Source: Actinomycetes bacterium (GTDB lineage Bacteria > Actinomycetota > Acidimicrobiia > UBA5794). From it: a stretch of 19,093 nucleotides of DNA. Location of the stretch: assembly GCA_030598305.1 (NCBI GenBank), contig JAUVQC010000002.1:1-19093 (forward strand). The letters run 5' to 3'. Below the pieces are notes generated by a model, which saw nothing but the letters and a program-made list of their open reading frames with translations, ran no database searches and had not been told where the DNA came from. The translations under genes were made by a program, and so were the position numbers. This document shows, one piece after another, positions 1 through 8,651 of this stretch; the first letter of the stretch is position 1; each line of letters opens with the position of its first letter.

Positions 1-1132
1 GATAGACGCCCATCAGGCCGAGGCTGACGAGGAAGATGAATACCGCGGCGGCGAGAGGGAGGAGCTTCTGGATGTTCGGTTCACGTCCGGTCAACTTCTC
101 GTACGCAGCCACGGCGAAGTGACCGCCATCGAGGGGGTAGAGCGGTACGAAGTTGAGCACGCCGACGAAGATATTGACCAGCGCGAGCAGTTGAAGCGTC
201 GACTCCATCGGACCCGCGATTCGCACGAGTCCGATCGGGCTGATCGGACGGATCGTCTCGAGGATCTCGTCGTCCCCACCGAACAGCGACATCACGAGCT
301 TCGGAAACCCGATGACCATCTCCCAGAGACCCCGGACGCTCATGACAATGGCTTCACCGAACTGACCGGCCGCTTTCGGAATCATGGCAATAGGTCCGAC
401 CGACTCCCGTGCAGCCTCAGGCGTGACACCGAAGAAGCCGACCTCTTCGGTCATGGGTTCGCCATCTGGTCCGAGCACATACTGGCCGTCGACAACAATC
501 GGTCGATCGAAGAACGCAAGGGTTGCGGTGAGATCGAGCAGCTCATCGCCCCGCTCAACCCTGACCACAACCGCCTCGCCACCGTGGGTTTCTGCAAATG
601 TCCCGAAATCGTCCCAGGTCGCGACTGGCGCCCCGTCAGTTGCGACGATGATGTCCGCAGGTTCAGTACCGGCCTCGAGTGCAGGCGATGGATCCGATGT
701 TCCGGGTACGATCGCGCTCACCGCAGCGACCGTTGTCGTGCGAATCGGTAGTCCATCGGAGTCGAACACGACAACGCCCCAGATGGTTCCGACGATCCAC
801 AGGAGTACGAGCGCCACAACAAAGTGGCTAATGATGCCTGCGAGCACAACCACCGTCTTCTTCCAGAAAGGGGCAACCCGGTATGTGCGGTGTTCATCTT
901 CCGGGTCGATCTCCTCGAATGGATTCATCCCGATGATGCGCACGTAGCCACCCAGAGGGATGGCCTTGACCCCGTATTCGGTCTCACCCTTCGTCGTGGA
1001 CCACAGCTTGGGTCCGAAACCGAAGAACGCTTGTGTCGCTTTCATCCCGAAAGCTTTTGCGGCGAGGAAGTGGCCACCTTCGTGGATGACGATCATGGCA
1101 ACGATGCCAGCGATCATGATGAATGGGCCCAA
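1..1132 (-). CDS. rseP: RseP/SpoIVFB-type site-2 intramembrane zinc metalloprotease (M50), C-terminus cut by window edge
   Basis: Membrane-embedded protease that cleaves transmembrane segments of anti-sigma factors and similar substrates after a first site-1 cut. Seen in the sequence: the zinc motif HEGGH at about residues 17-21 inside the first hydrophobic helix, a central stretch of about 100 residues compatible with the family's PDZ domain, and the second metal-ligand motif NFVPLYPLDGGH with its Asp near residue 335 in a late helix. This order is diagnostic of the M50B family. The frame stays open to base 1, so the last residues are missing. I chose the TTG at 1130-1132 because it is the first possible start after an in-frame stop, GGAGGA lies 3 bases upstream, and the resulting N-terminus (MGPFIMIAGIV...) matches the family's usual length before HExxH. 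In actinobacteria rseP usually follows dxr directly; here an ABC exporter separates them. The 91-base gap upstream holds no clear terminator. Assignment is very secure; the start is fairly secure. Confidence 0.95.
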   Translation of the reverse strand, partial: MGPFIMIAGIVAMIVIHEGGHFLAAKAFGMKATQAFFGFGPKLWSTTKGETEYGVKAIPLGGYVRIIGMNPFEEIDPEDEHRTYRVAPFWKKTVVVLAGIISHFVVALVLLWIVGTIWGVVVFDSDGLPIRTTTVAAVSAIVPGTSDPSPALEAGTEPADIIVATDGAPVATWDDFGTFAETHGGEAVVVRVERGDELLDLTATLAFFDRPIVVDGQYVLGPDGEPMTEEVGFFGVTPEAARESVGPIAMIPKAAGQFGEAIVMSVRGLWEMVIGFPKLVMSLFGGDDEILETIRPISPIGLVRIAGPMESTLQLLALVNIFVGVLNFVPLYPLDGGHFAVAAYEKLTGREPNIQKLLPLAAAVFIFLVSLGLMGVY

Positions 1133-1135
1133 CGG

Positions 1136-1141
1136 TCCTCC
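1136..1141 (-). promoter_or_regulatory. Ribosome binding site deciding the TTG start of rseP
   Basis: GGAGGA on the minus strand, 3 bases before the TTG. It is the only strong Shine-Dalgarno sequence in the gap. The in-frame ATG codons further in would leave too little protein ahead of the HEGGH motif. Confidence 0.6.
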
Positions 1142-1223
1142 GGTGTGTGGTGATCGATAAGGTACCGCGCAACGAAGACAAGACGCCGCGTATCAGCCAC
1201 TGGACGCAGATCCCGCGCCTGTT

Positions 1224-3776
1224 TCACTCCGTCGTAATTGCATCCAGGATGTTCATCCGAGAGGCCTTGCGCGCTGGCCAGATCGCGGCGAGGACGCCCG
1301 ACATCCCAGCGAGCACAAGTGCGAGGACGACCTGGAAGACAGGGATGCTGAAGGCGCCAAGACCCTCATCGGCAAGGGCACGCACGACTGCCCACCCCAA
1401 CACGATGCCAATACCAACACCCAGCAACGCGCCGAAGGTCGCCACGATCACGGCTTCCCATCGGATCATCCTACGCACCTGCCGCCTGCTCATGCCGACG
1501 GCCCGAAGCAATCCGATCTCTCTCGTTCTCTCGAAAATCGACAGTGTCAGTGTGTTGGTGATCCCAAGAACAGCGATGATCACCGCGAACAGCAGAAGCC
1601 CCGTGAACAGCAACAACGCCTGATCGATCTGGGTCTCAGCCTCCGTCACGATCTCCGACTTGGTCTGTGCCTTGACACTTCCATATGCATCAACCGTCGG
1701 CCCGATCGCCTCCTGGGCTTCCGTGACGGTCACGCCATCGGCCGCGTTGGCGAAGATGAGTCCATCACCGACATATCGGAAGTTCTTCTTGTAGGTGTCA
1801 GATGACATGAACAGATCCGAGAAGTCGTCAGCTTCGTATTCGCCGACGATCACGGTTGGGACCTCGCCTGTCGTCGCATACTCGACGATGAGCACGTCTC
1901 CAACAGCCAGCGAGTTCTCCTCGAGATATGCCGTCGATGCGATCACTGAGTCGCTGCGCTCCAATGCCGCGACTGAGCCAGCCGCTGCCTTCAGAACGAA
2001 CACCTGGTCGATTGTCTCAGGTTCGATGGCACCGATCAGCATCTTCTCGCCCGCAACAACGACCGACCCGAACTGCATAGGCGATACGACCTCGAGCTCG
2101 TCGTACGTTTCCAGCTCGACAGCGAATGCCGGGCTGATTGCGGCTGGAATCTCCGGATCGGTCTGATTCGTCGATTGGAAGGTCAGATCTGCAGGAAACA
2201 GCTCAAAGACGGTCTCGTTGATGGAGGCCTTCGTCGATGACCCGAATACAGAGAAGAACGCAACAAGCGCCACGCCAACCATGAGCGCGGAGGCGGTCGA
2301 TGCAGTCCGTCGAGGCTTTCGCTTCGTGTTCTCCTTTGCCAGAACACCTGAGATCCCAAACAAGGCTGGCAGCGGCCAACCGATCACATCAGCCAGTGGC
2401 TTCGCTGCCAGCGGCGCCAGCACGGACACACCGATGAATGAGATCGCTGCTCCGGCGGCAACGAACACGATCGCGTTCCCAACACCGGCAAACAGGCCGA
2501 TGGCCAGGAGTGCGACACCGATTCCTGACACGATCATTCCCGCAATTGCCCGTGTGTGGAGGCTGCGGCGTGGTGTCCTTGCTGCCTCTTCGCGCATTGC
2601 GGCGATCGGCGGTATGCGCGACGCCTTTCGGGCAGGCAGGAGCGAGGACAACATCGTGAGGATGACTCCGACAAGAAGACCGACGATCACCGTTCGAGGC
2701 AGCAATACGAGTCCCCCCGGCGCCAGGCCGAGTCCGACAGCGTTCATGAGTCCCCGGATGAGGAGCGCCATGCCGAAGCCGAACGCGATTCCGACAACAG
2801 ACCCAACGAATCCGATGACGAGTGCCTCGAGCATGACCATCCACCGAATCTGCCGACTGGTGGCACCTATGGCCCGAAGCAATCCGAGCTCTTTGGTGCG
2901 TTGGGCCACGACGATGCGGAACGTGTTCTGGATGATGAAGGCCCCGACGAAGACTGCTACGCCTGCGAAGGCAAGAAGCCCGATGCTCAGGAAGCTGAGA
3001 CCCTCGTTGATGTCTGCCGCCTGTTCGTTCTGTTCGGTCTCCCCTGTGACGGCTTCGACACCGTCAGGGAGAATCTCAGAGATACGAGCGGTCAATGTCT
3101 CGGGGTCTACATCCGATTCCCCCTGCACGACGATGCCTGTCAGTTCGTCTCCGAACCCGAAGACCCTCTTGGCTTCCTCAAGTTCGAAGGACACCAACGT
3201 CGCGCCGAGGAGGCTGTCAGTCTCACCGAAGGAAGCAGCGCCTACCAATTCAAACGCTTCGGGGCCGTCGAAGCCGACCACAACCACGGAGTCCCCCAGT
3301 TCGAATCCCGCGTTTCCCACAGTATTGGCGTCGATGACGACCTCACCGGGACCCTCCGGAGCTCTTCCGTTGCCCTCCTTGATCTGCATGGGGTTGAGCG
3401 CTGGGATCTCGCCCCACGAGAAGCCGAGGGTTGGTGGGCCCTGTCCGCCTATCGGATTACCGTCCACATCGAGCACCTGGATTGAGATCGATCCAACACC
3501 GGGCTCAGCCGCCTTGACGCCATCGACCGCAATGACATCGTCATACACACCCGAGGGGAATGGCTCCGTCGATGCACTGAAATCTCCGGCTTCAGCCCGG
3601 ACGCTCACATCCGTTCCTGCGTAGATATCGTCGAGCAGAGTGTCGAACTGGGCATTGATCGTATCGGTGAATATGAACGTGCCGGCCACGAGGCTGACAC
3701 CGAGGACGATCGCGACCGCGGTGAGGATGAACCGCACCTTGTGGGCAAAGAGCGACTTGATCGCAGTCTTGAACAT
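1224..3776 (-). CDS. ABC exporter permease with two FtsX/MacB domains
   Basis: Membrane subunit of a type VII (MacB/LolCE-like) ABC system, working with the ATPase encoded immediately upstream. The 850 residues show a first helix at about 17-38, then an extracytoplasmic MacB-core-like domain (about 40-260). FtsX domain 1 follows (about 262-390, with RTKELGLLRAIGATSRQ). A helix pair lies at about 410-456, another helix at about 496-514, a second extracytoplasmic domain at about 516-715, and FtsX domain 2 at about 718-845 (with RTREIGLLRAVGMSRRQ). The two FtsX domains are clearly an internal duplication, so one gene supplies both halves that LolC and LolE provide separately. About ten helices can be counted by eye. 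The ATG starts 2 bases after the ATPase stop, implying translational coupling. Members of this class work by mechanotransmission, and many export lipoproteins, peptides or drugs or control cell-wall hydrolases. The substrate cannot be read from the sequence. Confidence 0.93.
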   Translation of the reverse strand: MFKTAIKSLFAHKVRFILTAVAIVLGVSLVAGTFIFTDTINAQFDTLLDDIYAGTDVSVRAEAGDFSASTEPFPSGVYDDVIAVDGVKAAEPGVGSISIQVLDVDGNPIGGQGPPTLGFSWGEIPALNPMQIKEGNGRAPEGPGEVVIDANTVGNAGFELGDSVVVVGFDGPEAFELVGAASFGETDSLLGATLVSFELEEAKRVFGFGDELTGIVVQGESDVDPETLTARISEILPDGVEAVTGETEQNEQAADINEGLSFLSIGLLAFAGVAVFVGAFIIQNTFRIVVAQRTKELGLLRAIGATSRQIRWMVMLEALVIGFVGSVVGIAFGFGMALLIRGLMNAVGLGLAPGGLVLLPRTVIVGLLVGVILTMLSSLLPARKASRIPPIAAMREEAARTPRRSLHTRAIAGMIVSGIGVALLAIGLFAGVGNAIVFVAAGAAISFIGVSVLAPLAAKPLADVIGWPLPALFGISGVLAKENTKRKPRRTASTASALMVGVALVAFFSVFGSSTKASINETVFELFPADLTFQSTNQTDPEIPAAISPAFAVELETYDELEVVSPMQFGSVVVAGEKMLIGAIEPETIDQVFVLKAAAGSVAALERSDSVIASTAYLEENSLAVGDVLIVEYATTGEVPTVIVGEYEADDFSDLFMSSDTYKKNFRYVGDGLIFANAADGVTVTEAQEAIGPTVDAYGSVKAQTKSEIVTEAETQIDQALLLFTGLLLFAVIIAVLGITNTLTLSIFERTREIGLLRAVGMSRRQVRRMIRWEAVIVATFGALLGVGIGIVLGWAVVRALADEGLGAFSIPVFQVVLALVLAGMSGVLAAIWPARKASRMNILDAITTE

Positions 3777-3778
3777 GG

Positions 3779-4522
3779 TCAGCCACCCAGGCCCTTGAGC
3801 CGGTCAAGGACGGAGTCTGCCGTGGGGTCACTCATCTCGTCGACGATCTTGCCGTCCTCGAGAAAGATGATTCGATCGGAGTATGCCGCGGTGATCGGAT
3901 CATGGGTGACCATCACGATGGTCTGACCGAAGTCTTTCACGGCTCTGGCCATGAACCCCATGAGTTCTGCACCAGACTTCGAGTCGAGATTGCCGCTCGG
4001 CTCGTCGGCAAAGATGATCTCAGGCTGTGACACGAGGGCGCGGGCAGCGGCGACGCGTTGTTGCTGGCCGCCTGAGAGTTCCGAGGGGAGGTGGCTCAGC
4101 CGATCGCGAAGATCCACTGTGTCGAGAACCTGGTCATACCAGTCCGGATCTGGGTCGTTCCCACCAATCGAGAGAGGCAGGAGGATATTCTCCTCGGCGG
4201 TCAGGCTCGGTACGAGATTGAAGGCCTGGAACACGAATCCGACGCGCTCGCGCCTCAGCAGGGTCAGATCCCGGTCCTTCATCAACGAAAGTTCCGCATC
4301 GCCGATATATGCCTTGCCGGACGTCAACGAATCGAGTCCCGCTATGCAGTGCAACAGAGTCGACTTGCCCGAGCCCGAGGATCCCATGATCGCGGTGAAA
4401 CGCCCCTGTTCGAATTCTGCAGTGGCGCCATTGAGGGCGTGGACGACGGCATCGCCGTCCCCGTAGGTCTTGACCCCGTCCACGAGCCGTGCCGCGTACT
4501 TGGTCGTAGGAGTCGTCGTCAA
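3779..4522 (-). CDS. ABC exporter ATPase, LolD/MacB-N type
   Basis: Nucleotide-binding subunit that powers the FtsX-type permease downstream. The 247 residues carry Walker A (GSSGSGKST, 47-55), Q-loop Gln99, signature LSGGQ (149-153) followed by QQR, Walker B (IIFADEP, 169-175), D-loop (SGNLD) and H-loop His207 in THD. The sequence DEPSGNLDS and the overall length are typical of the LolD/MacB/FtsE branch. It starts with TTG at 4520-4522; an AAGGA ribosome binding site lies 8 bases upstream. It follows dxr by only 35 bases, so it is likely transcribed with the isoprenoid and phospholipid genes. A specific lolD name is not justified: the organism appears actinobacterial and the partner is a fused two-domain permease. 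Family certain, substrate unknown. Confidence 0.95.
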   Translation of the reverse strand: MTTTPTTKYAARLVDGVKTYGDGDAVVHALNGATAEFEQGRFTAIMGSSGSGKSTLLHCIAGLDSLTSGKAYIGDAELSLMKDRDLTLLRRERVGFVFQAFNLVPSLTAEENILLPLSIGGNDPDPDWYDQVLDTVDLRDRLSHLPSELSGGQQQRVAAARALVSQPEIIFADEPSGNLDSKSGAELMGFMARAVKDFGQTIVMVTHDPITAAYSDRIIFLEDGKIVDEMSDPTADSVLDRLKGLGG

Positions 4523-4557
4523 GAACTATTTCCTTCCATCGGTGACCCCAAGTTAGA

Positions 4558-5724
4558 TCAATTCGGGTGCAACGAAAGCCTGGCGCTGGCCTCCCGTGCA
4601 TGAGCGCGCGCTTCCGCGTCGGCGTGCGCGACATCCTCGACATCTCGCGGATTGACCGGTGTATGGGAATCGAGAACGGAAGTGACGACCCGAGCGATAT
4701 CAACGAACGGGATCCGACCAGCGAGGAATTCCTCGACCGCCACCTCGTCCGCAGCGTTGAGCACAGCGGTCGCAGTGCCTCCCATGCGGCCAGCCTCATA
4801 CCCAAGATCAAGGCAGGGGAAGACACCCCGGTCGGGTTCTTCGAACGTCATCGACACACCCGCGACGTTGAACGGTTCTCGTTCGGTCTGATATCGGTTC
4901 GGACCCTCGATGGCGTACTGGATCGGTTTGCGCATGTCGGGAAAACCGACCTCCGCCTTGACAATACCGTCGACGAATTCGACGAATGAATGCACCAGGC
5001 TTTGGGGGTGCACGACGACATCGATGTCGTCGTATGGGACGTTGAACAAGTAGTGCGCCTCGATCACTTCGAAAGCCTTGTTCATCAACGTCGCAGAATC
5101 CATCGATATGCGCGGTCCCATGGCCCACGTCGGGTGGTTGAGCGCCTGGGCAACCGTCACTTGCTGCAATTCGTCGAACGTCATACCGAGAAACGGTCCA
5201 CCAGATGCCGTCAGTATCAGGCGCGCCACCGTCGTGCGGTCCTCTCCGATCAAGCACTGCCAAATCGCGGAGTGCTCCGAGTCAACTGGGACAAGCTCGC
5301 CGCCGCCCTCCTCGAGCGCTCCAACCATGAGTGGTCCACCCGCAACAAGGCTCTCCTTGTTGGCAAGCGCGAGTCGGTTGCCGGCGTACAGGGCCGACAA
5401 AGAAGCGCGTAGGCCTGCCGCCCCGACGATCCCATTCACCACCGTCGTGCCCGCAATGGCTGCGGCTTCGGTTACGGCACCAGGACCGAAGTGTGCCCTC
5501 TCGCCGAAAGCATCCTCGAAGCGCTCACGATCTTCGACAGGATCAGCGACGCACACCATGGCTTCGGGAAGGCTGGACGCTACATCGAACAATTCATTCG
5601 ATGCCCGGTTCGCAGCAACCGCTATCACCGGAATATCGAGACGGGTGGCGACTTCAAGGGTCTGGCTGCCGATGGAGCCCGTGGCGCCGAGGATGACAAG
5701 CGGGTTCAGAGGATGCCAGCCCAT
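4558..5724 (-). CDS. dxr: 1-deoxy-D-xylulose 5-phosphate reductoisomerase
   Basis: Second enzyme of the MEP isoprenoid pathway: converts DXP to 2-C-methyl-D-erythritol 4-phosphate using NADPH and a divalent metal, in the cytosol. The 388 residues (normal length) show the NADPH loop GATGSIG at 13-19, LANKES at 120-125 and PVDSEHSAIWQ around 146-156 with metal ligands Asp148 and Glu150. They also show the SMDSATLMNKAFEVIEA segment with the third ligand Glu219, the HPQSLVHS loop near 239 and PDMRKPIQYAI. All catalytic features are intact. The ATG lies inside the end of cdsA, overlapping it by 19 bases, and the upstream ribosome binding site is weak, so expression probably depends on translation of cdsA. 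dxr beside cdsA, frr and pyrH is a conserved bacterial arrangement. Confidence 0.97.
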   Translation of the reverse strand: MGWHPLNPLVILGATGSIGSQTLEVATRLDIPVIAVAANRASNELFDVASSLPEAMVCVADPVEDRERFEDAFGERAHFGPGAVTEAAAIAGTTVVNGIVGAAGLRASLSALYAGNRLALANKESLVAGGPLMVGALEEGGGELVPVDSEHSAIWQCLIGEDRTTVARLILTASGGPFLGMTFDELQQVTVAQALNHPTWAMGPRISMDSATLMNKAFEVIEAHYLFNVPYDDIDVVVHPQSLVHSFVEFVDGIVKAEVGFPDMRKPIQYAIEGPNRYQTEREPFNVAGVSMTFEEPDRGVFPCLDLGYEAGRMGGTATAVLNAADEVAVEEFLAGRIPFVDIARVVTSVLDSHTPVNPRDVEDVAHADAEARAHAREASARLSLHPN

Positions 5725-7295
5725 ACGAATATTGCCCAGGCAACGGGGATGACGAATAGAAGACCGTCGATCCGATCCATGAATCCCCCATGGCCCGGAA
5801 GTACGGATCCCATGTCCTTGAGGCCGAGTGAGCGTTTCGCCGCGGACATTGCGAGGTCACCCAGCGGTGCAAACACTGCCACGGCGGCCCCGATCGCCAG
5901 TCCGGATGTCAGCTCGAAGGGTCTGAGAAAGTGGAGAAGCGCTCCGACGGTCAACGCGACGATCACGCCGGCGACCAAGCCCTCGATCGTCTTCTTCGGC
6001 GACACCCACGGAGCGAGTTGATGTCGACCAAGCGCTCTACCAAAGAAGTATTGGGCGATATCCATGGCAGCAACCGCAGCCACGACTCCGAAAACAAGAG
6101 TCCGATATGAGTCTGACTTCGCGATGAGCATGGCAAAGGAACCAAGCCCGGCCCACACCATCACGGTGATCGTCAGGGCGAGATTCGCCATGGGGTCGAT
6201 CTTGCCGGGAACAACCGCGTAGAACAAGAGGAGCAACGTGACAGCGATCAGGAAGGCGAGCGGAATCCATAGGGCACCGCTGAAGAACGCACCGAGCGAA
6301 GCACCGATGATGCCGATGAACCCGAACAGCGCGATCGGCTTACGCCCGGACCGAACGAGTGCCGTATAGAACTCGCCGGCGCCGAGAACGAACACCGCGA
6401 GCGCGAACACCACCAGTGCGGGGCGCCACAACAACGAAGCTCCCAGCGCTGCGACAAGCACGATCGCGGTGACAATCCGAGCGATGAGATCGCCCGAAGC
6501 ACGGGCGCGCACCCGTCCGAGCCCTTCTGCCTCGACGACATCATCGAATCCAACGACCGTTGAGTCGAGACCCGGGATTGGTGCTGCAAGAGCCACCTGT
6601 TCAGTGTCCTCATCGTCGGCGAGTGCGATCGACTCGGCGAGGTCTTCATGTTCCCTGGTCGCCGTGTGGAGGTAGTCGTCCTGGGACATGTCGAAGACCT
6701 CGACAGACGTACCGCTCGATTCGGGCTCGCCGTCATCACTCCACAGTGCTCCGAAGCCGATCGAGGCAACAGGATCGAGTTCGTCGGCATCGATGGAACC
6801 AGGCGTAGGTTCCCACGCATTCAGATCCGAGGCACCGTCGGCTTCGGCTGCGGCATCGTCGGCTGCGGCATCGTCGGCTGCGGCATCGTCGGCTTCGGCC
6901 GAGGCATCGTCGTCTTTGACCGACATTTCTTCATCACCAGTCGAAGTGACTTCAAGCTCGCCCGTGTCATCATGATCCTCGGCAATAGCAGCAATCTCGG
7001 TCGTCTCATCGGCGTTGCCGACCTCATCGACTTCAACCGTTTCGATCTCCTCCGTCTCGTCCTCAGAGTCCGACATTCCGCTTCCGATATCCGACGTCTC
7101 ATCGACGTCGTCGACCACCACCGCTTGGATCTCCTCCGTCTCGTCCTCAGAGTCCGACGTCTGATCCTCGGCGTCCGACTGCTCTTCCTGCTCAGAGGCA
7201 AGCACCTTGTAGGGGTCGGTCACAGGACCCGGCTCATCATCGAGCCAGTCGTCGAACCCGCCACCTGGTTGGTCCTTCTTGGTGTCGTCACTCAT
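5706..7295 (-). CDS. cdsA: Phosphatidate cytidylyltransferase (CDP-diacylglycerol synthase) with long acidic N-terminal extension
   Basis: Makes CDP-diacylglycerol from phosphatidic acid and CTP, the branch point of phospholipid synthesis, in the cytoplasmic membrane. Residues 265-529 are a normal CdsA: about eight hydrophobic helices ending in the family signature from Ser484 to Asp510 (KRSLGLKD, then LPGHGG and DRID). Enzymes of this family are usually about 270-300 residues. Here about 260 residues precede the membrane part. They are rich in Asp, Glu, Ser and Ala, with no predicted fold visible. SDSEDETEEI occurs twice (47-56 and 75-84), an Ala-Asp tandem repeat spans about 136-150, and a more ordinary linker runs 160-265. 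The frame is continuous and no alternative start with a good ribosome binding site is evident near residue 260. The ATG at 7293-7295 has only a weak ribosome binding site; an 88-base gap separates it from frr. Confidence 0.95.
   Translation of the reverse strand: MSDDTKKDQPGGGFDDWLDDEPGPVTDPYKVLASEQEEQSDAEDQTSDSEDETEEIQAVVVDDVDETSDIGSGMSDSEDETEEIETVEVDEVGNADETTEIAAIAEDHDDTGELEVTSTGDEEMSVKDDDASAEADDAAADDAAADDAAAEADGASDLNAWEPTPGSIDADELDPVASIGFGALWSDDGEPESSGTSVEVFDMSQDDYLHTATREHEDLAESIALADDEDTEQVALAAPIPGLDSTVVGFDDVVEAEGLGRVRARASGDLIARIVTAIVLVAALGASLLWRPALVVFALAVFVLGAGEFYTALVRSGRKPIALFGFIGIIGASLGAFFSGALWIPLAFLIAVTLLLLFYAVVPGKIDPMANLALTITVMVWAGLGSFAMLIAKSDSYRTLVFGVVAAVAAMDIAQYFFGRALGRHQLAPWVSPKKTIEGLVAGVIVALTVGALLHFLRPFELTSGLAIGAAVAVFAPLGDLAMSAAKRSLGLKDMGSVLPGHGGFMDRIDGLLFVIPVAWAIFVWAGIL
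6846..6890. repeat. Three exact 15-bp tandem repeats within cdsA
   Basis: The unit GGCTGCGGCATCGTC (plus strand) occurs at 6846-6860, 6861-6875 and 6876-6890, with degenerate partial copies on both sides. Being a multiple of three it keeps the frame and encodes the Ala-Asp repeat of the CdsA extension. Such arrays can change copy number by slippage. Confidence 0.95.
7044..7158. repeat. Pair of exact 31-bp direct repeats, 84 bp apart, within cdsA
   Basis: Identical 31-base blocks at 7044-7074 and 7128-7158 (each beginning GATCTCCTCCGTCTCG on the plus strand) encode the repeated SDSEDETEEI segments. The 84-base period equals 28 codons. The segments between them are also similar (Val-rich, then DET/SDI), which suggests duplication of a 28-residue unit that has since diverged. 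Confidence 0.95.
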
Positions 7296-7344
7296 GTTGG
7301 CTCAACGGTACCTGTTTCGGTGTCGGCACGAGGGCAATCGAACC

Positions 7345-7350
7345 TGTATA
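7345..7350 (-). promoter_or_regulatory. Possible -10 box upstream of cdsA
   Basis: TATACA on the minus strand in the 88-base frr-cdsA gap, the only AT-rich hexamer there. No good -35 element is present at 16-18 bases, so an internal promoter is a weak guess. Confidence 0.2.
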
Positions 7351-7383
7351 TCGCGACGTACGAGTCACTGCGCGAATGCCGGT

Positions 7384-7929
7384 TCACACCTCGAGAAGCT
7401 CTTCTTCCTTGCGAACCACAGCGTCGTCGATCTTGCCGGTGTGCTTGTCGGTCAGCTCCTGGAGCTCCTTCTCGGCACGATGGACGTCGTCTTCAGACAC
7501 GTCCTCGGCTTCGATCCGATCCTTGCAGTGCCGACGAACATTGCGAACAGCAACCTTGCCGTCCTCGGCCAGCCCGTGCACGACCTTGATGAGTTCTCTC
7601 CGGCGCTCCTCGGTGAGGGATGGGAATGCCAGCCTGATGATGTTTCCGTCGTTCGACGGGTTCAAACCGAGATCGGCTGCTTGGATACCCCGTTCGATGG
7701 CTGGAATGGATGTCTTGTCGAAGGGCTGCACAATCAGCATTCGCGCCTCTGGGACCGAGAAGCTCGCGAGCTGTTGGAGCGGCGTCTCTGTCCCGTAGTA
7801 GTCGACGGTCACACGGCTGAGGATCCCAGCATTCGCCCGGCCAGTGCGTATCCCTCCGAACTCCTGGGCAGTGTGCTCGACTGCCTGATCCATCTTCGTG
7901 TTGGCTTCTGAGAGCAATTCATTGATCAC
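7384..7929 (-). CDS. frr: Ribosome recycling factor
   Basis: Splits the post-termination ribosome together with EF-G. The 181 residues (usual length about 185) show the family pattern: N-terminal helix, [42 protein letters not shown], then the charged C-terminal helices ([29 protein letters not shown]). It starts with GTG at 7927-7929, which overlaps the pyrH stop in a GTGA junction, so the two are translationally coupled. This rpsB-tsf-pyrH-frr order is among the most conserved in bacteria. Confidence 0.97.
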   Translation of the reverse strand: MINELLSEANTKMDQAVEHTAQEFGGIRTGRANAGILSRVTVDYYGTETPLQQLASFSVPEARMLIVQPFDKTSIPAIERGIQAADLGLNPSNDGNIIRLAFPSLTEERRRELIKVVHGLAEDGKVAVRNVRRHCKDRIEAEDVSEDDVHRAEKELQELTDKHTGKIDDAVVRKEEELLEV

Positions 7930-8648
7930 GTCTTCCTCCCGGCGTCCACCAGCGTCCCGACCTCTTCTCCGCGTACCGCCCTGGCAACATTGCCCGGCGT
8001 GGTCATGTTGAACACACGGATGGGGAGGTCATTCTCCATGCACATCGTAACTGCCGTCGTGTCCATGACTCCGAGCTGCTCTGAGATCGCATGCATGTAG
8101 TCGAGTTCAACGAACAATTCGGCATCGGGATTGGTACTCGGATCGGCGGTGTAGATGCCATCGACCTTCGTCGCCTTCAGAACCGCGTCCGCGCCGATCT
8201 CGGCCGCCCGCAATGCTGCAGTCGTGTCCGTGGTGAAGAAGGGATTGCCTGTTCCACCGGCGAAGATCACGATCCGGCCCTTCTCAAGATGTCTGATCGC
8301 TCGTAGCCGGATGTACGGCTCGGCGACCTCCTGAATGACAAGCGCCGTCTGCACACGACACTCAGCTCCGGCACGCTCGAGCGCGTCCCTCAGCGCAAGT
8401 GCGTTGATCACTGTTGCGAGCATCCCCATGTAGTCGGCATTGGCGCGATCCATGTCCCTGGCTGCGGCGCTCAACCCGCGGAAGATGTTTCCTCCACCCA
8501 CGACGATCGCGACCTCGTATCCCTCGGATTGCACCGCTGCAATCTCTTCAGCTGTACGGTCGACGGTCTCCGGATCGATCCCATACCCGAGTTCTGCATC
8601 GGCGAAAGCCTCGCCAGAGAGTTTGAGAACAACCCGTCGCTTCGCCAT
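7926..8648 (-). CDS. pyrH: Uridylate kinase
   Basis: Phosphorylates UMP to UDP with ATP, in pyrimidine nucleotide synthesis; a hexameric, cytosolic enzyme of the amino-acid kinase fold. The 240 residues carry VVLKLSGE near the N-terminus, the [10 protein letters not shown] loop, [16 protein letters not shown], the [12 protein letters not shown] loop and [16 protein letters not shown], all diagnostic of bacterial PyrH rather than the eukaryotic type. The ATG lies 3 bases beyond the tsf stop, and the end overlaps frr by 4 bases (GTGA). Confidence 0.97.
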   Translation of the reverse strand: MAKRRVVLKLSGEAFADAELGYGIDPETVDRTAEEIAAVQSEGYEVAIVVGGGNIFRGLSAAARDMDRANADYMGMLATVINALALRDALERAGAECRVQTALVIQEVAEPYIRLRAIRHLEKGRIVIFAGGTGNPFFTTDTTAALRAAEIGADAVLKATKVDGIYTADPSTNPDAELFVELDYMHAISEQLGVMDTTAVTMCMENDLPIRVFNMTTPGNVARAVRGEEVGTLVDAGRKT

Positions 8649-8651
8649 GAA

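Noticed and set aside
119..947. Plus-strand open frames opposite rseP
   Set aside because: The minus-strand frame carries the HEGGH and LDGG motifs of the protease; the plus frames show no recognisable pattern.
2556..3485. 309-codon plus-strand open frame in another frame opposite the permease
   Set aside because: Translation is His/Asp/Glu-rich and patternless; no ribosome binding site; same shadow effect.
2218..3624. 468-codon plus-strand open frame opposite the ABC permease
   Set aside because: It is antisense to a clear FtsX-type permease; its translation is Ser/Thr/Pro/Ala-rich without domains, as expected from codon bias in GC-rich DNA.
4134..4826. Minus-strand open frame bridging the ABC ATPase and dxr
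   Set aside because: It runs out of frame across two confidently assigned genes and has no family resemblance.
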